From contig NZ_JALBWV010000009.1 in assembly GCF_022678645.1 (NCBI RefSeq), positions 124,001-188,000 on the forward strand: a stretch of 64,000 nucleotides of DNA, given 5' to 3'. Every line of letters starts with the position of its first letter. Position 1 is the stretch's first letter. Below, one piece after another: positions 37,365 to 45,509 of this stretch. The notes beneath the pieces were generated by a model. That model had not been told where the DNA came from, made no database searches, and saw only the letters and a program-made list of their open reading frames with translations. This DNA is from Saccharopolyspora soli (GTDB taxonomy: Bacteria; Actinomycetota; Actinomycetes; Mycobacteriales; Pseudonocardiaceae). The translations under genes and the position numbers were made by a program.

Positions 37365-37981
37365 TGACGGCGGCATCCGATTCCTCGTCCCACAACGGCT
37401 CCGCCATCCCGCGCGGCCAGGGGGGCGACGCGCTCTCCATCGCGGCCCGCGAGATCTTCGCCGAGCGCGGCTACCACGGCGCGTCCATCCGGGATATCGC
37501 CAAGCGGGCCGGGTTGAGCCTGTCCGCGCTGTACTACTGGCATTCCAGCAAGCAGGAGCTGTTCGCCGGGTTGATGGAGGACAGCGTCAACGACTACGTG
37601 CGGGCCTGCGACGCGGCCCTGCACGCCTGTGGCGACGATCCGGTCGAGCGGCTGCGCGCGATCGTGCGCGCCACGGTGGAATACCGGGTGCGGCGGCGGG
37701 TGGAAAGCATCATCGCGGCGCGGGAGATCCGGAATCTGGAGCCCGAGCACACGCAGCGGCTGGCCGAGCTGCGCGCGTCGGCGACGCGGCTGTTCCAGGA
37801 CATCATCGACGAAGGCGAGCGGCGCGGGGTCTTCCACTGCGCGCACCCCACCGAGGCGCGGCGCGCGATCCAGGCCGCGTGCAACGCGATTCCGCAGTGG
37901 TACGACCCGGATGGCGATGTGGAGCCTGCCGAACTGGCGGACCGCTACGTCGACATCGCGCTGCGCATCGTCGGCGCCTGA
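37364..37981 (+). CDS. TetR-family regulator (likely of the acyl-CoA operon)
   Basis: 205 aa. HTH: ALSIAAREIFAERGYHGASIRDIAKRAGLS then LSALYYWHSSKQELF. The C-terminal ligand domain has the TetR_C pattern seen in fatty-acid and steroid catabolism repressors (EPEHTQRLAELRASATRLFQ). GTG 37364 is favoured because longer frames would run into the C/A tract. Its last 37 bases overlap, tail to tail, the 3' end of the AtuA-family gene, so it flanks and probably controls that operon. Confidence 0.9.
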   Translation: MTAASDSSSHNGSAIPRGQGGDALSIAAREIFAERGYHGASIRDIAKRAGLSLSALYYWHSSKQELFAGLMEDSVNDYVRACDAALHACGDDPVERLRAIVRATVEYRVRRRVESIIAAREIRNLEPEHTQRLAELRASATRLFQDIIDEGERRGVFHCAHPTEARRAIQAACNAIPQWYDPDGDVEPAELADRYVDIALRIVGA

Positions 37982-39729
37982 TCCAGCAGTTCCACCGGGA
38001 CTTCGACGTGGCGGGCGCGCAAGAACTCGCCCACCGCCTTGCCGATCGGGTCGACGCGCAGGTTGCTGGAGCCTCCGGTGCCGAGCAGTCCGCTCAGCAC
38101 GAAGTGCACCGCGCGGAGGTTGGGGAACTCGTGCCGGACGATGTCGAGGTCCTTCGCCTCCGGCATCAGCCGCCGCAGTTCCTCGGTGCTGAGCAGGCCG
38201 CGCAACCATTGCCAGGCCCGGGGATCGCTGACCCACAGCCCCACGTTGCTGTTGCCGCCCTTGTCGCCACTGCGCGCGTGCGCGAGCCGACCGAGCGGGA
38301 TCCGCCGCGTTTCGGCTGCCGGAAGCGGCGCCGGCTCGGGGTGCGTCGGCTGGCTCGGTTCTTCGGTGACCGCTGGTGGGGCGATCGGGATCCGGGTGCC
38401 GTCGTCGAGCACCGCCTCGTGCGGCACGGCGTCCATCGCCAGCAGCGCGGGCCAGTAGTCGATGCGTGCCTTGGGCGTCGCGGACTGGCGGCTGGCGCTG
38501 TCGGTGTAGAAGCCGGGAATGCTCGACAGGAACAGCTCGCCGAGTCCTTCGGCCAGTTTCGCCAGCGGTTCCCGTTCTGCGGCGGTGGCCATGATCCGCA
38601 CTTGGACCGTGGCGTCCCACTGCCGCTCCGGGTCTTCGGCGGCCGTGCCGAGTGCGCTCACGTCGAGCTCCGCCGCGCCGTCGAGCATCGATTCGGCCTG
38701 GGCGCGGATCAGCGCGACCTTCTCGGCGATGTCCAGGCCGGTGGCGTACAGGGTCGAGACGATCTGGTAGCCGATCGGGGCGAACACCGCGACCTTGGTG
38801 GTCGGCGGTGGTGGTGAACCGGTGGTGCCGGACAGCTCCACCCGGTCCGGGCCGATCTGCCGCAACCGCACCGCGTCCAAGTGCGCGGTGACGTCCGGGT
38901 TGAAGTACCGCGGACCCTGGATCTCGTACACCAGTTGGGCGGTCACGGTGTCCACTGTGACCGTTCCGCCGTCGCGGGCGTGCTTGGTGATGACCGTCGT
39001 GCCGTCGGAAGCGATCTCGGCGATCGGGAAGCCGGGCGCGACCATGCCCGGCACGTCGGTGAATCCGGAGAAATTCCCGCCGACCGCCTGCGGGCCGCAC
39101 TCGATGATGTGCCCGGCCACCACAGCGGCGGCCAGTTGGTGCCAATCGGTGTTGCGCCAGTCGTGCCACCAGGCAGCCGGGCCGACGGTCAACGATGCGT
39201 CGGTGACCCGCCCGCACACCACGATGTCGGCCCCTTCGCGCAGCGCGGCGGCGATGCCCCAGCCGCCGAGGTAGGCGTTGGCCGCGATCGGACGCACTCC
39301 CCAGTCCGCCAGCGGGGCACCGCTGTCCAGGTTCCGCATGTCATGCCCGGTGGACCGCAGATCGTCCAATGCGGACAGCACGTTGTCGCCTTCGACGTGC
39401 GCCACCCGCAATCGGACCCCGGCTTCGGTGGCCGCGGCGCGCACCGCGGCGGCCAGGCCCGCCGGGTTGAAACCCCCGGCGTTGACCACCACGCGGGTGC
39501 CGCGCTCGGCCAGCGCCGCCAGGTGCGGGCGCAGCTGGTCCAGGAAGTACTCGACGTAGCCCTTCGACGAGTCGCTGCGGTGCCGGGCCGCCAGCATGGC
39601 CAGGGTGAACTCGGCGAGGTAGTCGCCGATCAGCACGTCGCACGGGTCACCGGCCATCGCCGCGTCCAGAGCGCGGCGCCGATCACCCAGGTAACCGGAG
39701 AAGCTCCCGATGCGAATCGCCCGAGTCAT
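37945..39729 (-). CDS. AtuA-family protein (DUF1446 plus AtuA-like C-terminal domain)
   Basis: 594 aa, with GGAGGGACGT before the ATG. The long N-terminal DUF1446 domain (IRIGSFSGYLGDRRRAL; VVVNAGGFNPAGLA; ADIVVCGRVTDASLTVGPA; GNFSGFTDVPG) is followed by the AtuA-like C-terminal domain of about 100 residues (LGRLAHARSGDKGGNSNVGL). The first member was named for acyclic terpene utilisation in Pseudomonas, but its reaction is not established. It is last in an operon with a phosphotransferase, an acyl-CoA ligase and a crotonase. The carboxylase subunits that accompany it in terpene loci are absent here, so a different branched or oxygenated acid may be the substrate. Confidence 0.88.
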   Translation of the reverse strand: MTRAIRIGSFSGYLGDRRRALDAAMAGDPCDVLIGDYLAEFTLAMLAARHRSDSSKGYVEYFLDQLRPHLAALAERGTRVVVNAGGFNPAGLAAAVRAAATEAGVRLRVAHVEGDNVLSALDDLRSTGHDMRNLDSGAPLADWGVRPIAANAYLGGWGIAAALREGADIVVCGRVTDASLTVGPAAWWHDWRNTDWHQLAAAVVAGHIIECGPQAVGGNFSGFTDVPGMVAPGFPIAEIASDGTTVITKHARDGGTVTVDTVTAQLVYEIQGPRYFNPDVTAHLDAVRLRQIGPDRVELSGTTGSPPPPTTKVAVFAPIGYQIVSTLYATGLDIAEKVALIRAQAESMLDGAAELDVSALGTAAEDPERQWDATVQVRIMATAAEREPLAKLAEGLGELFLSSIPGFYTDSASRQSATPKARIDYWPALLAMDAVPHEAVLDDGTRIPIAPPAVTEEPSQPTHPEPAPLPAAETRRIPLGRLAHARSGDKGGNSNVGLWVSDPRAWQWLRGLLSTEELRRLMPEAKDLDIVRHEFPNLRAVHFVLSGLLGTGGSSNLRVDPIGKAVGEFLRARHVEVPVELLDQAPTMRSAMST

Positions 39730-39743
39730 ACGTCCCTCCTGCC

Positions 39744-40775
39744 TCATGGCACCAGCCCGATCTGCCGCACCGCTTGCCAAGCCACCTCGGCCTGGCGCAG
39801 CTCGTCCTTCGCACGGGACTCCGCGACATAGCCGTCGTCGCCCATCACACCCGCCAGGTACCGGGCCCGCACCCCGGCACTGATGCAGCACGACCGCCAG
39901 CGCTGGAAGGCCACGTAGTACGGCAGATCCGACACGTCCCGCCCGGAGAGCGCCACGTAGCGGTCGACCAGCTCAGTGCGGGTGGGAAAGCCCGGTTCGG
40001 CGGTGGGTCCGGGCGTTACCGAGGGCAGTTCGTCGCCGGGTTCCTCCCAGGTCGCCAGCAACCAGCCCAGGTCGGCGAGCGGATCGCCGAGGGTGGCCAG
40101 TTCCCAGTCGAAGACGGCCAGCACGGTGCCGTCCAGTGCGAACGACAGGTTGCCCGGCCGGAAGTCGCCGTGCACGATGCCGCTGCCCTGTTCGGGCACG
40201 TTCCGCACCAGCGCATCGTGCACGGCGTCCAGGAGGGGCAGGTCCGGTGCGCCGGACTGGTGCACCTGCCGCTGCCAGCGCCGCAGCTGCCGTTCCAGGT
40301 AGCCGTCGCGGCGCGCGATGTCGCCCAGCCCAACCGCATCCGGGTCGACACCGTGCAGCGCCGCCATGCACTCCACGGTCGCCAGACCCGCACGGCGCCG
40401 CGCCTGCGGCGACAGCGGCTGCGCCGAGTCCTGCTCCGCAAGCACCCAGCCGTCGACGAAGCCCATCACGTAGAACTCCGCACCGGTGACCGACGCGTCG
40501 GCGCAGTACGCGAGCGGTTCCGGGACCGGGACGTCGGTGCCGTGCAAGGCGGAGATGAACCGCCACTCGCGGCTCATGTCGTGGGCGGTGCTGAGCACCC
40601 CGCCGGTCGGCGGTCGGCGCAGCGCCCGCACCCGGCCGTCGGCGTCGGTGACCTGGTAGGTCAGGTTGGACCGGCCGCCGGAGAGCAATGCGAACGTCAC
40701 CGGCGACCGCAGGCCGGGCACGTTCTCGGCCAGCCACCGCTCGGTCGCGTCCGGGTCGATGCCACGCAGTTCCAC
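39744..40775 (-). CDS. APH-like phosphotransferase (ACAD10-type)
   Basis: 343 aa. Kinase-fold motifs: a glycine-containing LSGGRSNLTYQV, catalytic IVHGDFRPGNLSF and the metal-binding VFDWELATLGDPLADLGWLL. This sequence pattern is that of the phosphotransferases found beside acyl-CoA dehydrogenases, which phosphorylate hydroxyacyl-CoA intermediates (established for the 4-hydroxy acid route with ACAD10/11), rather than drug-resistance kinases. GGGAGGTTGAG precedes the GTG. It lies one base behind the acyl-CoA ligase stop and 14 bases before the AtuA gene. A hydroxy-acid pathway is inferred. Confidence 0.85.
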   Translation of the reverse strand: MELRGIDPDATERWLAENVPGLRSPVTFALLSGGRSNLTYQVTDADGRVRALRRPPTGGVLSTAHDMSREWRFISALHGTDVPVPEPLAYCADASVTGAEFYVMGFVDGWVLAEQDSAQPLSPQARRRAGLATVECMAALHGVDPDAVGLGDIARRDGYLERQLRRWQRQVHQSGAPDLPLLDAVHDALVRNVPEQGSGIVHGDFRPGNLSFALDGTVLAVFDWELATLGDPLADLGWLLATWEEPGDELPSVTPGPTAEPGFPTRTELVDRYVALSGRDVSDLPYYVAFQRWRSCCISAGVRARYLAGVMGDDGYVAESRAKDELRQAEVAWQAVRQIGLVP

Positions 40776-40776
40776 C

Positions 40777-42450
40777 TCAACCTCCCAGCGCGCTCGTGCC
40801 GATCTGCTCGCGCAGCTGCCGTTTGAGGACCTTCCCGGTCGGGGTTCGCGGCAGCGGCTCGGCGCGCACCACTACCTGCGCCGGGACCTTGAACGCCGCC
40901 AACCGTGCCGCGACGTGCGACCGCAGTTCCTCCGACTCGACCTGGGTGCGCAGGTTCACCACCGCGACGACTTCCTCCCCCAGCGTGCGATGGGGCACGC
41001 CGATGACCGCGACGTCGGCCACCGCGGGGTGCTCGAACAGCGCTGCCTCGACTTCGGCGCAGTACACGTTCTCGCCGCCGCGGATCACCACGTCCTTGAG
41101 CCGATCCACCACGTGCACCCAGCCGTCTTCGACGTATCCCAGGTCGCCGGTGTGGAACCAGCCGTCGGTGAAGGATTCCGCGGTGGCCTGCGGGTCGTTC
41201 CAGTAGCCGCGCACGATGTTCGGGCCGCGGAACCACAATTCGCCGATCTCGCCATCGGGCAGGTCCTCGTGGCTGGCCGGATCCACCACCCGCAGGTCGG
41301 CGCCCGGCGCGCACCGGCCGACGCTGTTGGGCCGGGCGAGGTAGTCCGCGCCCGCGTTGCCGACCACCGCCGAGGTGGTCTCGGTGAGGCCGTAGCCGTT
41401 GGACGGCGCGACACCGGTGCCCAACGCGCCGATGCGCTGCACCAGGTCGGGCGGGATCGGTGCGCCGCCCATGCTCACGCCGTCCAACTGGGCCACGGTG
41501 CCGCCCTGCTCGACGAGATCCCGCATCACGGTCGGAACCCCAGCCGCGCTGGTCAGCCGCTCATCCTTGATCAGCTGCGCGGCGACCTCCCGGTCCCACC
41601 GGTACATGGTGGCCAGTTTCGCCCCGGCCAGCGTGCTGAAGTACAGCGACGTCAGCCCGGCGATGTGGAACAACGGGAAGGTCAGCAGGACGCCGGGCTG
41701 CGGCTCGTCCGGGGCGGCCAGCGGCGGGAACACGCCGCCGTTGGCGAGCGCGCGCTGAATGCGTCGGTTCACCAGCGTGTTGAGCAGGTTGGTGCAGTGG
41801 TTGCGGTGGGTGCCGACCGCGCCCTTGGGACGGCCGGTGGTGCCGGAGGTGTAGAGGATCGTGGCGTCGTCGTCCGCATCGATCGCCACTTCTGGTGGTT
41901 CCGCGTCCGCAGGCAGCGTTGCCACCAGTTCCGCCCACGCCCGCACGCCTGGCACCGAAGCACCGCCGCGGACCTCGACGATCGGGACCTCCCGATCCAG
42001 CAGCGCGGCACGTTCCGCGTCGGCGAACACCAGCGCCGCGCCGCAGTCGGTCAGCCCGTAGCGCAGTTCCGCATCGGTCCACCACGCGTTGAGCGGCACC
42101 GCGACCAGCCCGGCCAGCTGGACCGCCCAGAAGATCGGCACCCACTCCGGGTAGTTGCGCATCACGATGGCCACCCGGTCGCCGGAGGTCAGGCCGTACT
42201 CCTCGCGCAGGCACCGCGCCAGGCCTGCCACCAGCCGGAAGTGCTCCGCATAGCTGCACCGGTAGCCGTCGTAGACGAGGAAGTCGCGCGCCCCGTAGCC
42301 CTGGCTGAACCGCACCACATCGCGCAGCGTCGCCGGACCTTTCGCGTACACCCGCATCGCGATGCCGCCGACCTCCTGCGGCACGATCTCGAACTCACCG
42401 CCCGGACCGGTCAGCTCGGCGAGCAGCCGTCCTCGCAGATCCTCCGCCAC
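40777..42450 (-). CDS. Acyl-CoA synthetase (ANL superfamily)
   Basis: 557 aa from GTG 42450, five bases after GGAGG. Adenylation motifs: ILYTSGTTGRPKGAVGTHRN (P-loop), NGYGLTETTS, GELWFRGPNIVRGYWN, HTGDLGY and the C-terminal Lys in LPRTPTGKVLKRQL. It activates a carboxylic acid to its CoA thioester through an acyl-adenylate. Chain type cannot be read. It is the ligase of the AtuA-type operon and so probably the entry enzyme. Confidence 0.92.
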   Translation of the reverse strand: MAEDLRGRLLAELTGPGGEFEIVPQEVGGIAMRVYAKGPATLRDVVRFSQGYGARDFLVYDGYRCSYAEHFRLVAGLARCLREEYGLTSGDRVAIVMRNYPEWVPIFWAVQLAGLVAVPLNAWWTDAELRYGLTDCGAALVFADAERAALLDREVPIVEVRGGASVPGVRAWAELVATLPADAEPPEVAIDADDDATILYTSGTTGRPKGAVGTHRNHCTNLLNTLVNRRIQRALANGGVFPPLAAPDEPQPGVLLTFPLFHIAGLTSLYFSTLAGAKLATMYRWDREVAAQLIKDERLTSAAGVPTVMRDLVEQGGTVAQLDGVSMGGAPIPPDLVQRIGALGTGVAPSNGYGLTETTSAVVGNAGADYLARPNSVGRCAPGADLRVVDPASHEDLPDGEIGELWFRGPNIVRGYWNDPQATAESFTDGWFHTGDLGYVEDGWVHVVDRLKDVVIRGGENVYCAEVEAALFEHPAVADVAVIGVPHRTLGEEVVAVVNLRTQVESEELRSHVAARLAAFKVPAQVVVRAEPLPRTPTGKVLKRQLREQIGTSALGG

Positions 42451-42480
42451 GATGTCCTCCTCGGTGTCCACTGTGTCCGA

Positions 42481-42822
42481 TCAAGCGCGGTAGTTCAGCC
42501 GCAGGCCCGCGCAGTCCCATTCGGTGGCGTAGAGGATTCCCCAGCCGGACGAGGTGATGTGGGCGGTGCGCAGATCCGGTCCGCCGAAGCAGATGTTGGT
42601 CACGTGGAAGTCGTGCTTCGGCGGCTCGATCACGTCCTTGAGCTCGCCGTCCGGGGTCAGCACGCTGATCGCGCCGGTCACCAGCGTCGCCACGCACACG
42701 TTGCCAGCCGAGTCCACTGCCAGCGAGTCGAGCAGTTGGTAGCCCGCGAAACCGTGCAGCAGGTGCGCGCCCGCGGGTCCCCGGCCGTTCCGGCGCAGCC
42801 GTCCCGGCCCCAGCACGTCCCA
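42481..42822 (-). pseudogene. SMP-30/gluconolactonase-family remnant (3' part only)
   Basis: The frame gives WDVLGPGRL then AHLLHGFAGYQLLDSLAVDSAG, ATLVTGAISVLTPDGE and VTNICFGGPDLRTAHITSSG, followed by a normal C-terminus. These are the last blades of an SMP-30-type calcium-dependent lactonase, normally about 300 aa. The first two thirds are missing: the crotonase gene ends only 31 bases upstream, so a deletion probably fused the two. The former enzyme would have opened a lactone in this pathway. No credible start codon with a ribosome site was found. Confidence 0.75.
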
Positions 42823-42853
42823 TGAGGTCCTCCCTCGCACCGCACTGCCAGCA

Positions 42854-43657
42854 TCAGCCCGGCAGCCACTCGCCGGTGAACTTCGGTTCTGCCTTGGCCA
42901 TGAACGCTTCTCGGGCGGCCGGGCCGTCGGCGGTGGCGAAGTTGATCGTTTGGGCACGCGCCTCGTTCTCCAACGCTTCCCGGAAGCTCTGGTGCGCGCC
43001 CGCGTGCAGCATCTGCTTGCTCTGTGCCATCGCGATCGGCGGGCCGTGGGCGAGCCGGTTGGCGAGGTCGGTGACGAACCCGTCCAGTTCGTGGTCGGGC
43101 TTCACCCAGGTCACCAGGCCGAGCCCCAGGGCCTCCTCGGCGCCGATGATCTCGCCGAGCAGCGCCAGCCGCTTGGCCTGCTGCATCCCGACGAGCCGGG
43201 GCAACAACCAGGACCCGCCGAAGTCCAGCGACAGGCCCCGCTTGGCGAATATCTGCGAGAAGCGCGCGTCCGGGGTCGACACCACCAGATCGCATCCCAG
43301 CGCCAGGTTCCAGCCCGCGCCGACGGCCACCCCTCGCACCTTCGCGACGACCGGTTTGGGCAATTCGTGCAGTGCCAGCGCGATGGCGTTGATGTCGTGC
43401 ATCCGGCGCAACGGGTGCTGCGCGGCGCGGTCGCTGCTCAGGTCCGCACCGGCGCTGAAATCACCGCCCGCCCCGGTGAGCACCAGCGCCCGCACGCTGT
43501 CGTCGGCCGCCGCCTGCTCAAGCGACTCGTGCAGCGCCACCCAGGTCGCCCCGTCGATGGCGTTCTTGCGGTGCGGCCGGTTGATCGTCACCGTCAGCAC
43601 GGGACCGTCCTGGCTCACCAGAAGCACTCCACTGTCCATTGTGCTCACACGTCCCAT
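42854..43657 (-). CDS. Enoyl-CoA hydratase/isomerase (crotonase)
   Basis: 267 aa from ATG 43657; starts at 43681, 43648 or 43639 cannot be excluded. Crotonase fold: NRPHRKNAIDGATW; the oxyanion segment GAGGDFSAGADLSSD; KVRGVAVGAGWNLALGCDLVV, with a Gly where many hydratases have the first catalytic Glu; and GLSLDFGGSWLLPRLVG, where Asp lies near the second acid site. The first Glu may therefore be absent, favouring an isomerase-type or other crotonase reaction. It is the first gene of the minus-strand operon leading to AtuA. Confidence 0.88.
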   Translation of the reverse strand: MGRVSTMDSGVLLVSQDGPVLTVTINRPHRKNAIDGATWVALHESLEQAAADDSVRALVLTGAGGDFSAGADLSSDRAAQHPLRRMHDINAIALALHELPKPVVAKVRGVAVGAGWNLALGCDLVVSTPDARFSQIFAKRGLSLDFGGSWLLPRLVGMQQAKRLALLGEIIGAEEALGLGLVTWVKPDHELDGFVTDLANRLAHGPPIAMAQSKQMLHAGAHQSFREALENEARAQTINFATADGPAAREAFMAKAEPKFTGEWLPG

Positions 43658-43842
43658 CGTCTCGGCACCAGTGCGCGACACCTCAGCAGCCGTGTATCGT
43701 TCGTTAAGTTAGCATCCGGCGACGCCAGCTCCCAAGCATCGATCCGGCGCTTGGCGAACATCCGGCGCGCTGGAAAAGGCGGATCTCGCCACGAGTTCCG
43801 ATCAGCGCGGCCGGGCGCGCACCGGCCGGAAAGCGAGCTCGC

Positions 43843-44535
43843 ATGTCCGAAGTGGAGTACCGGCAGGCCCAGTTCTCGGCACCCGCCGGGGCCACCGACA
43901 TCCTGCTGATCCGGCACGGCGAATCCGCCCCGGCGCGGCCCGACCGGCCCTTCCGGCTGGTCGACGGGCAGGGTGACCCGGAACTGGCGCCAGCGGGCCA
44001 GGAACACGCCCAGCGGGTCGCCGAACGGCTCGCCGACGAACCGCTGGACGCGATCTACGTGACCACGCTGCAACGGACCGCGCAGACCGCCGCACCGCTG
44101 GCCGCACGTCTCGGAGTGACCCCGCGGGTCGAGCCCGACCTGCGGGAAGTGCACCTGGGCGAGTGGGAAGGCGGGGTGTTCCGGCAGAAGGTCGCCCAGC
44201 GCGACCCGGTGATCCAGCGGATGCACGCCGAACAGCGCTGGGACGTCATCCCGGGCGCGGAATCCGCCGAATCGCTGCGCAACCGGGTGCGCACGGCGAT
44301 CGAACGCCTCGCCGCCGCGCACCCGGACCAGCGCATCGCGGTGTTCACCCACGGCGGTGTCATCGGGGAGGTGTTCGCGCTGGCCACCGACTCCCGCCCG
44401 CTGGCCTTCCTCGGCGCGAACAACGGCTCGATCTCCCAGATCGTCGTGACCGATGAGCGCTGGATCGTCCGCCGCTTCAACGACTCCACCCACGTCGACG
44501 ACGGCCTGAGCAAAACCGCCACGGCGCTGAGCTGA
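43843..44535 (+). CDS. Histidine phosphatase family protein
   Basis: 230 aa. Phosphohistidine motif LLIRHGES (R24-H25-G26-E27), LQRTAQTAAPLAARLG, acidic REVHLGEWEGG, and the second His in VFTHGGVIGE. All catalytic residues of the phosphoglycerate-mutase-like branch are present. It may hydrolyse a phosphorylated intermediate; being divergent from the crotonase and close to a phosphotransferase gene makes that attractive, but broad-specificity housekeeping phosphatases look the same. GGAAAG lies nine bases before the ATG. Confidence 0.88.
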   Translation: MSEVEYRQAQFSAPAGATDILLIRHGESAPARPDRPFRLVDGQGDPELAPAGQEHAQRVAERLADEPLDAIYVTTLQRTAQTAAPLAARLGVTPRVEPDLREVHLGEWEGGVFRQKVAQRDPVIQRMHAEQRWDVIPGAESAESLRNRVRTAIERLAAAHPDQRIAVFTHGGVIGEVFALATDSRPLAFLGANNGSISQIVVTDERWIVRRFNDSTHVDDGLSKTATALS

Positions 44536-44538
44536 GCA

Positions 44539-45495
44539 CTAAGCCAGGCCGAGCGCGCGCACGGCGGCGGTCGGATCCCCTTGAGGCAGCAGGGCGATCG
44601 CCGGGGTGGTGACGCCGTTGGCCACGTACTGCTGCACGCGTTCCCGGCAGTACGCGGCGGGGCCGTGCACGACCAGCTCGTCGACCACGCTGTCCGGGAT
44701 CGCCGCCAGCGCGGCCTTGCGTTCGCCGGACTCCCACGCCTGCCACATCGGCTTGAGTTCCTCGCGGCCCAACCATTCGTGGAAGGCCCGGTACACCGGC
44801 ACGTTCAGGTAGGCCGCGATCTGCCGCCGGGCCACGCCCCGCGCCGTGTCGGGATCGGTGTCCGGCATGACGAAGATCCGCGCCACGACCTCCTTGTCCG
44901 CACCACCCTCGTGCACGTGCGGGACGACCTTGCGCACGTCATCGGCGGACAACCAGTTGATGATCGCCCCGTCCGCCTCTCGACCGGCCAGCCGCAACAT
45001 GCCCGGCCGCAGGGCGGCGAGCAGCAGCGGCGGTGGCTCGTCGGCCACCAACCCCGCGGTGAAACCGCGCACCTGGAAGGTGTCGTAAGTTTCGGTGACC
45101 TTCTCGCCGCGCAACGCCTTCCGCAGGAACCGCAACGTGTCCCGCACCCGCTTGTAGGGCTCGTCGAACGGGATGCTGTTCCAGCGCTGCACGATCACGT
45201 TCGACGACGTGCCGATGCCCAGCGCGAACCGGCCAGGTGCCACCGCCGCCAACGTCGCCGCGCTCATCGCCAGCGTCGCCGGGCCGCGGGTGTACACCGG
45301 CACGATCGCGGTGCCCAGCCGCAGTTGCGGCGCCCACGCGCTGGCCAGCGCCAACGGCGTGAACGCATCGGTGGCATTCGACTCCGTCGACCACACGTCG
45401 GTGTAGCCCAGGTCCGGCAGTTCGGCGATCAGCTCCCGCTGTTCGGCCAGCGGCAGCCCCGGCAACGGGACCGTGATGCCCCAACGTCGTGCCAC
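44539..45495 (-). CDS. LLM-class F420-dependent oxidoreductase
   Basis: 318 aa from GTG 45495 (AAAGGA upstream). Luciferase-like TIM barrel: WGITVPLPGLPLAEQRELI, LGTAIVPVYTRGPATLAMSAAT, FALGIGTSS and PPLLLAALRPGMLRLAG (bacterial F420 oxidoreductases commonly carry this pattern). It probably oxidises or reduces a carbon skeleton with the deazaflavin F420 rather than FMN; that is inferred from similarity. Last in the operon with the second acyl-CoA ligase (14 bases), and convergent with the phosphatase gene three bases away. Confidence 0.87.
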   Translation of the reverse strand: MARRWGITVPLPGLPLAEQRELIAELPDLGYTDVWSTESNATDAFTPLALASAWAPQLRLGTAIVPVYTRGPATLAMSAATLAAVAPGRFALGIGTSSNVIVQRWNSIPFDEPYKRVRDTLRFLRKALRGEKVTETYDTFQVRGFTAGLVADEPPPLLLAALRPGMLRLAGREADGAIINWLSADDVRKVVPHVHEGGADKEVVARIFVMPDTDPDTARGVARRQIAAYLNVPVYRAFHEWLGREELKPMWQAWESGERKAALAAIPDSVVDELVVHGPAAYCRERVQQYVANGVTTPAIALLPQGDPTAAVRALGLA

Positions 45496-45509
45496 GACAA
45501 TCCTTTCCG

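Noticed and set aside
36837-37376. Long open frames on both strands of the C/A tract (Thr/Pro/His/Lys-rich on plus, Trp/Gly/Val-rich on minus)
   Set aside because: Stops are absent only because T is absent from one strand. There is no domain, ribosome site or codon bias, and the plus frames run out of frame into the TetR gene.
39744-40775. Aminoglycoside phosphotransferase (resistance gene)
   Set aside because: The fold is shared, but the sequence pattern and operon place it with acyl-CoA-linked phosphotransferases.
43714-43767. Three ATCCGGCG direct repeats upstream of the phosphatase and crotonase genes
   Set aside because: Uneven spacing (28 and 18 bases) and a GC-rich octamer likely to recur by chance in this DNA.
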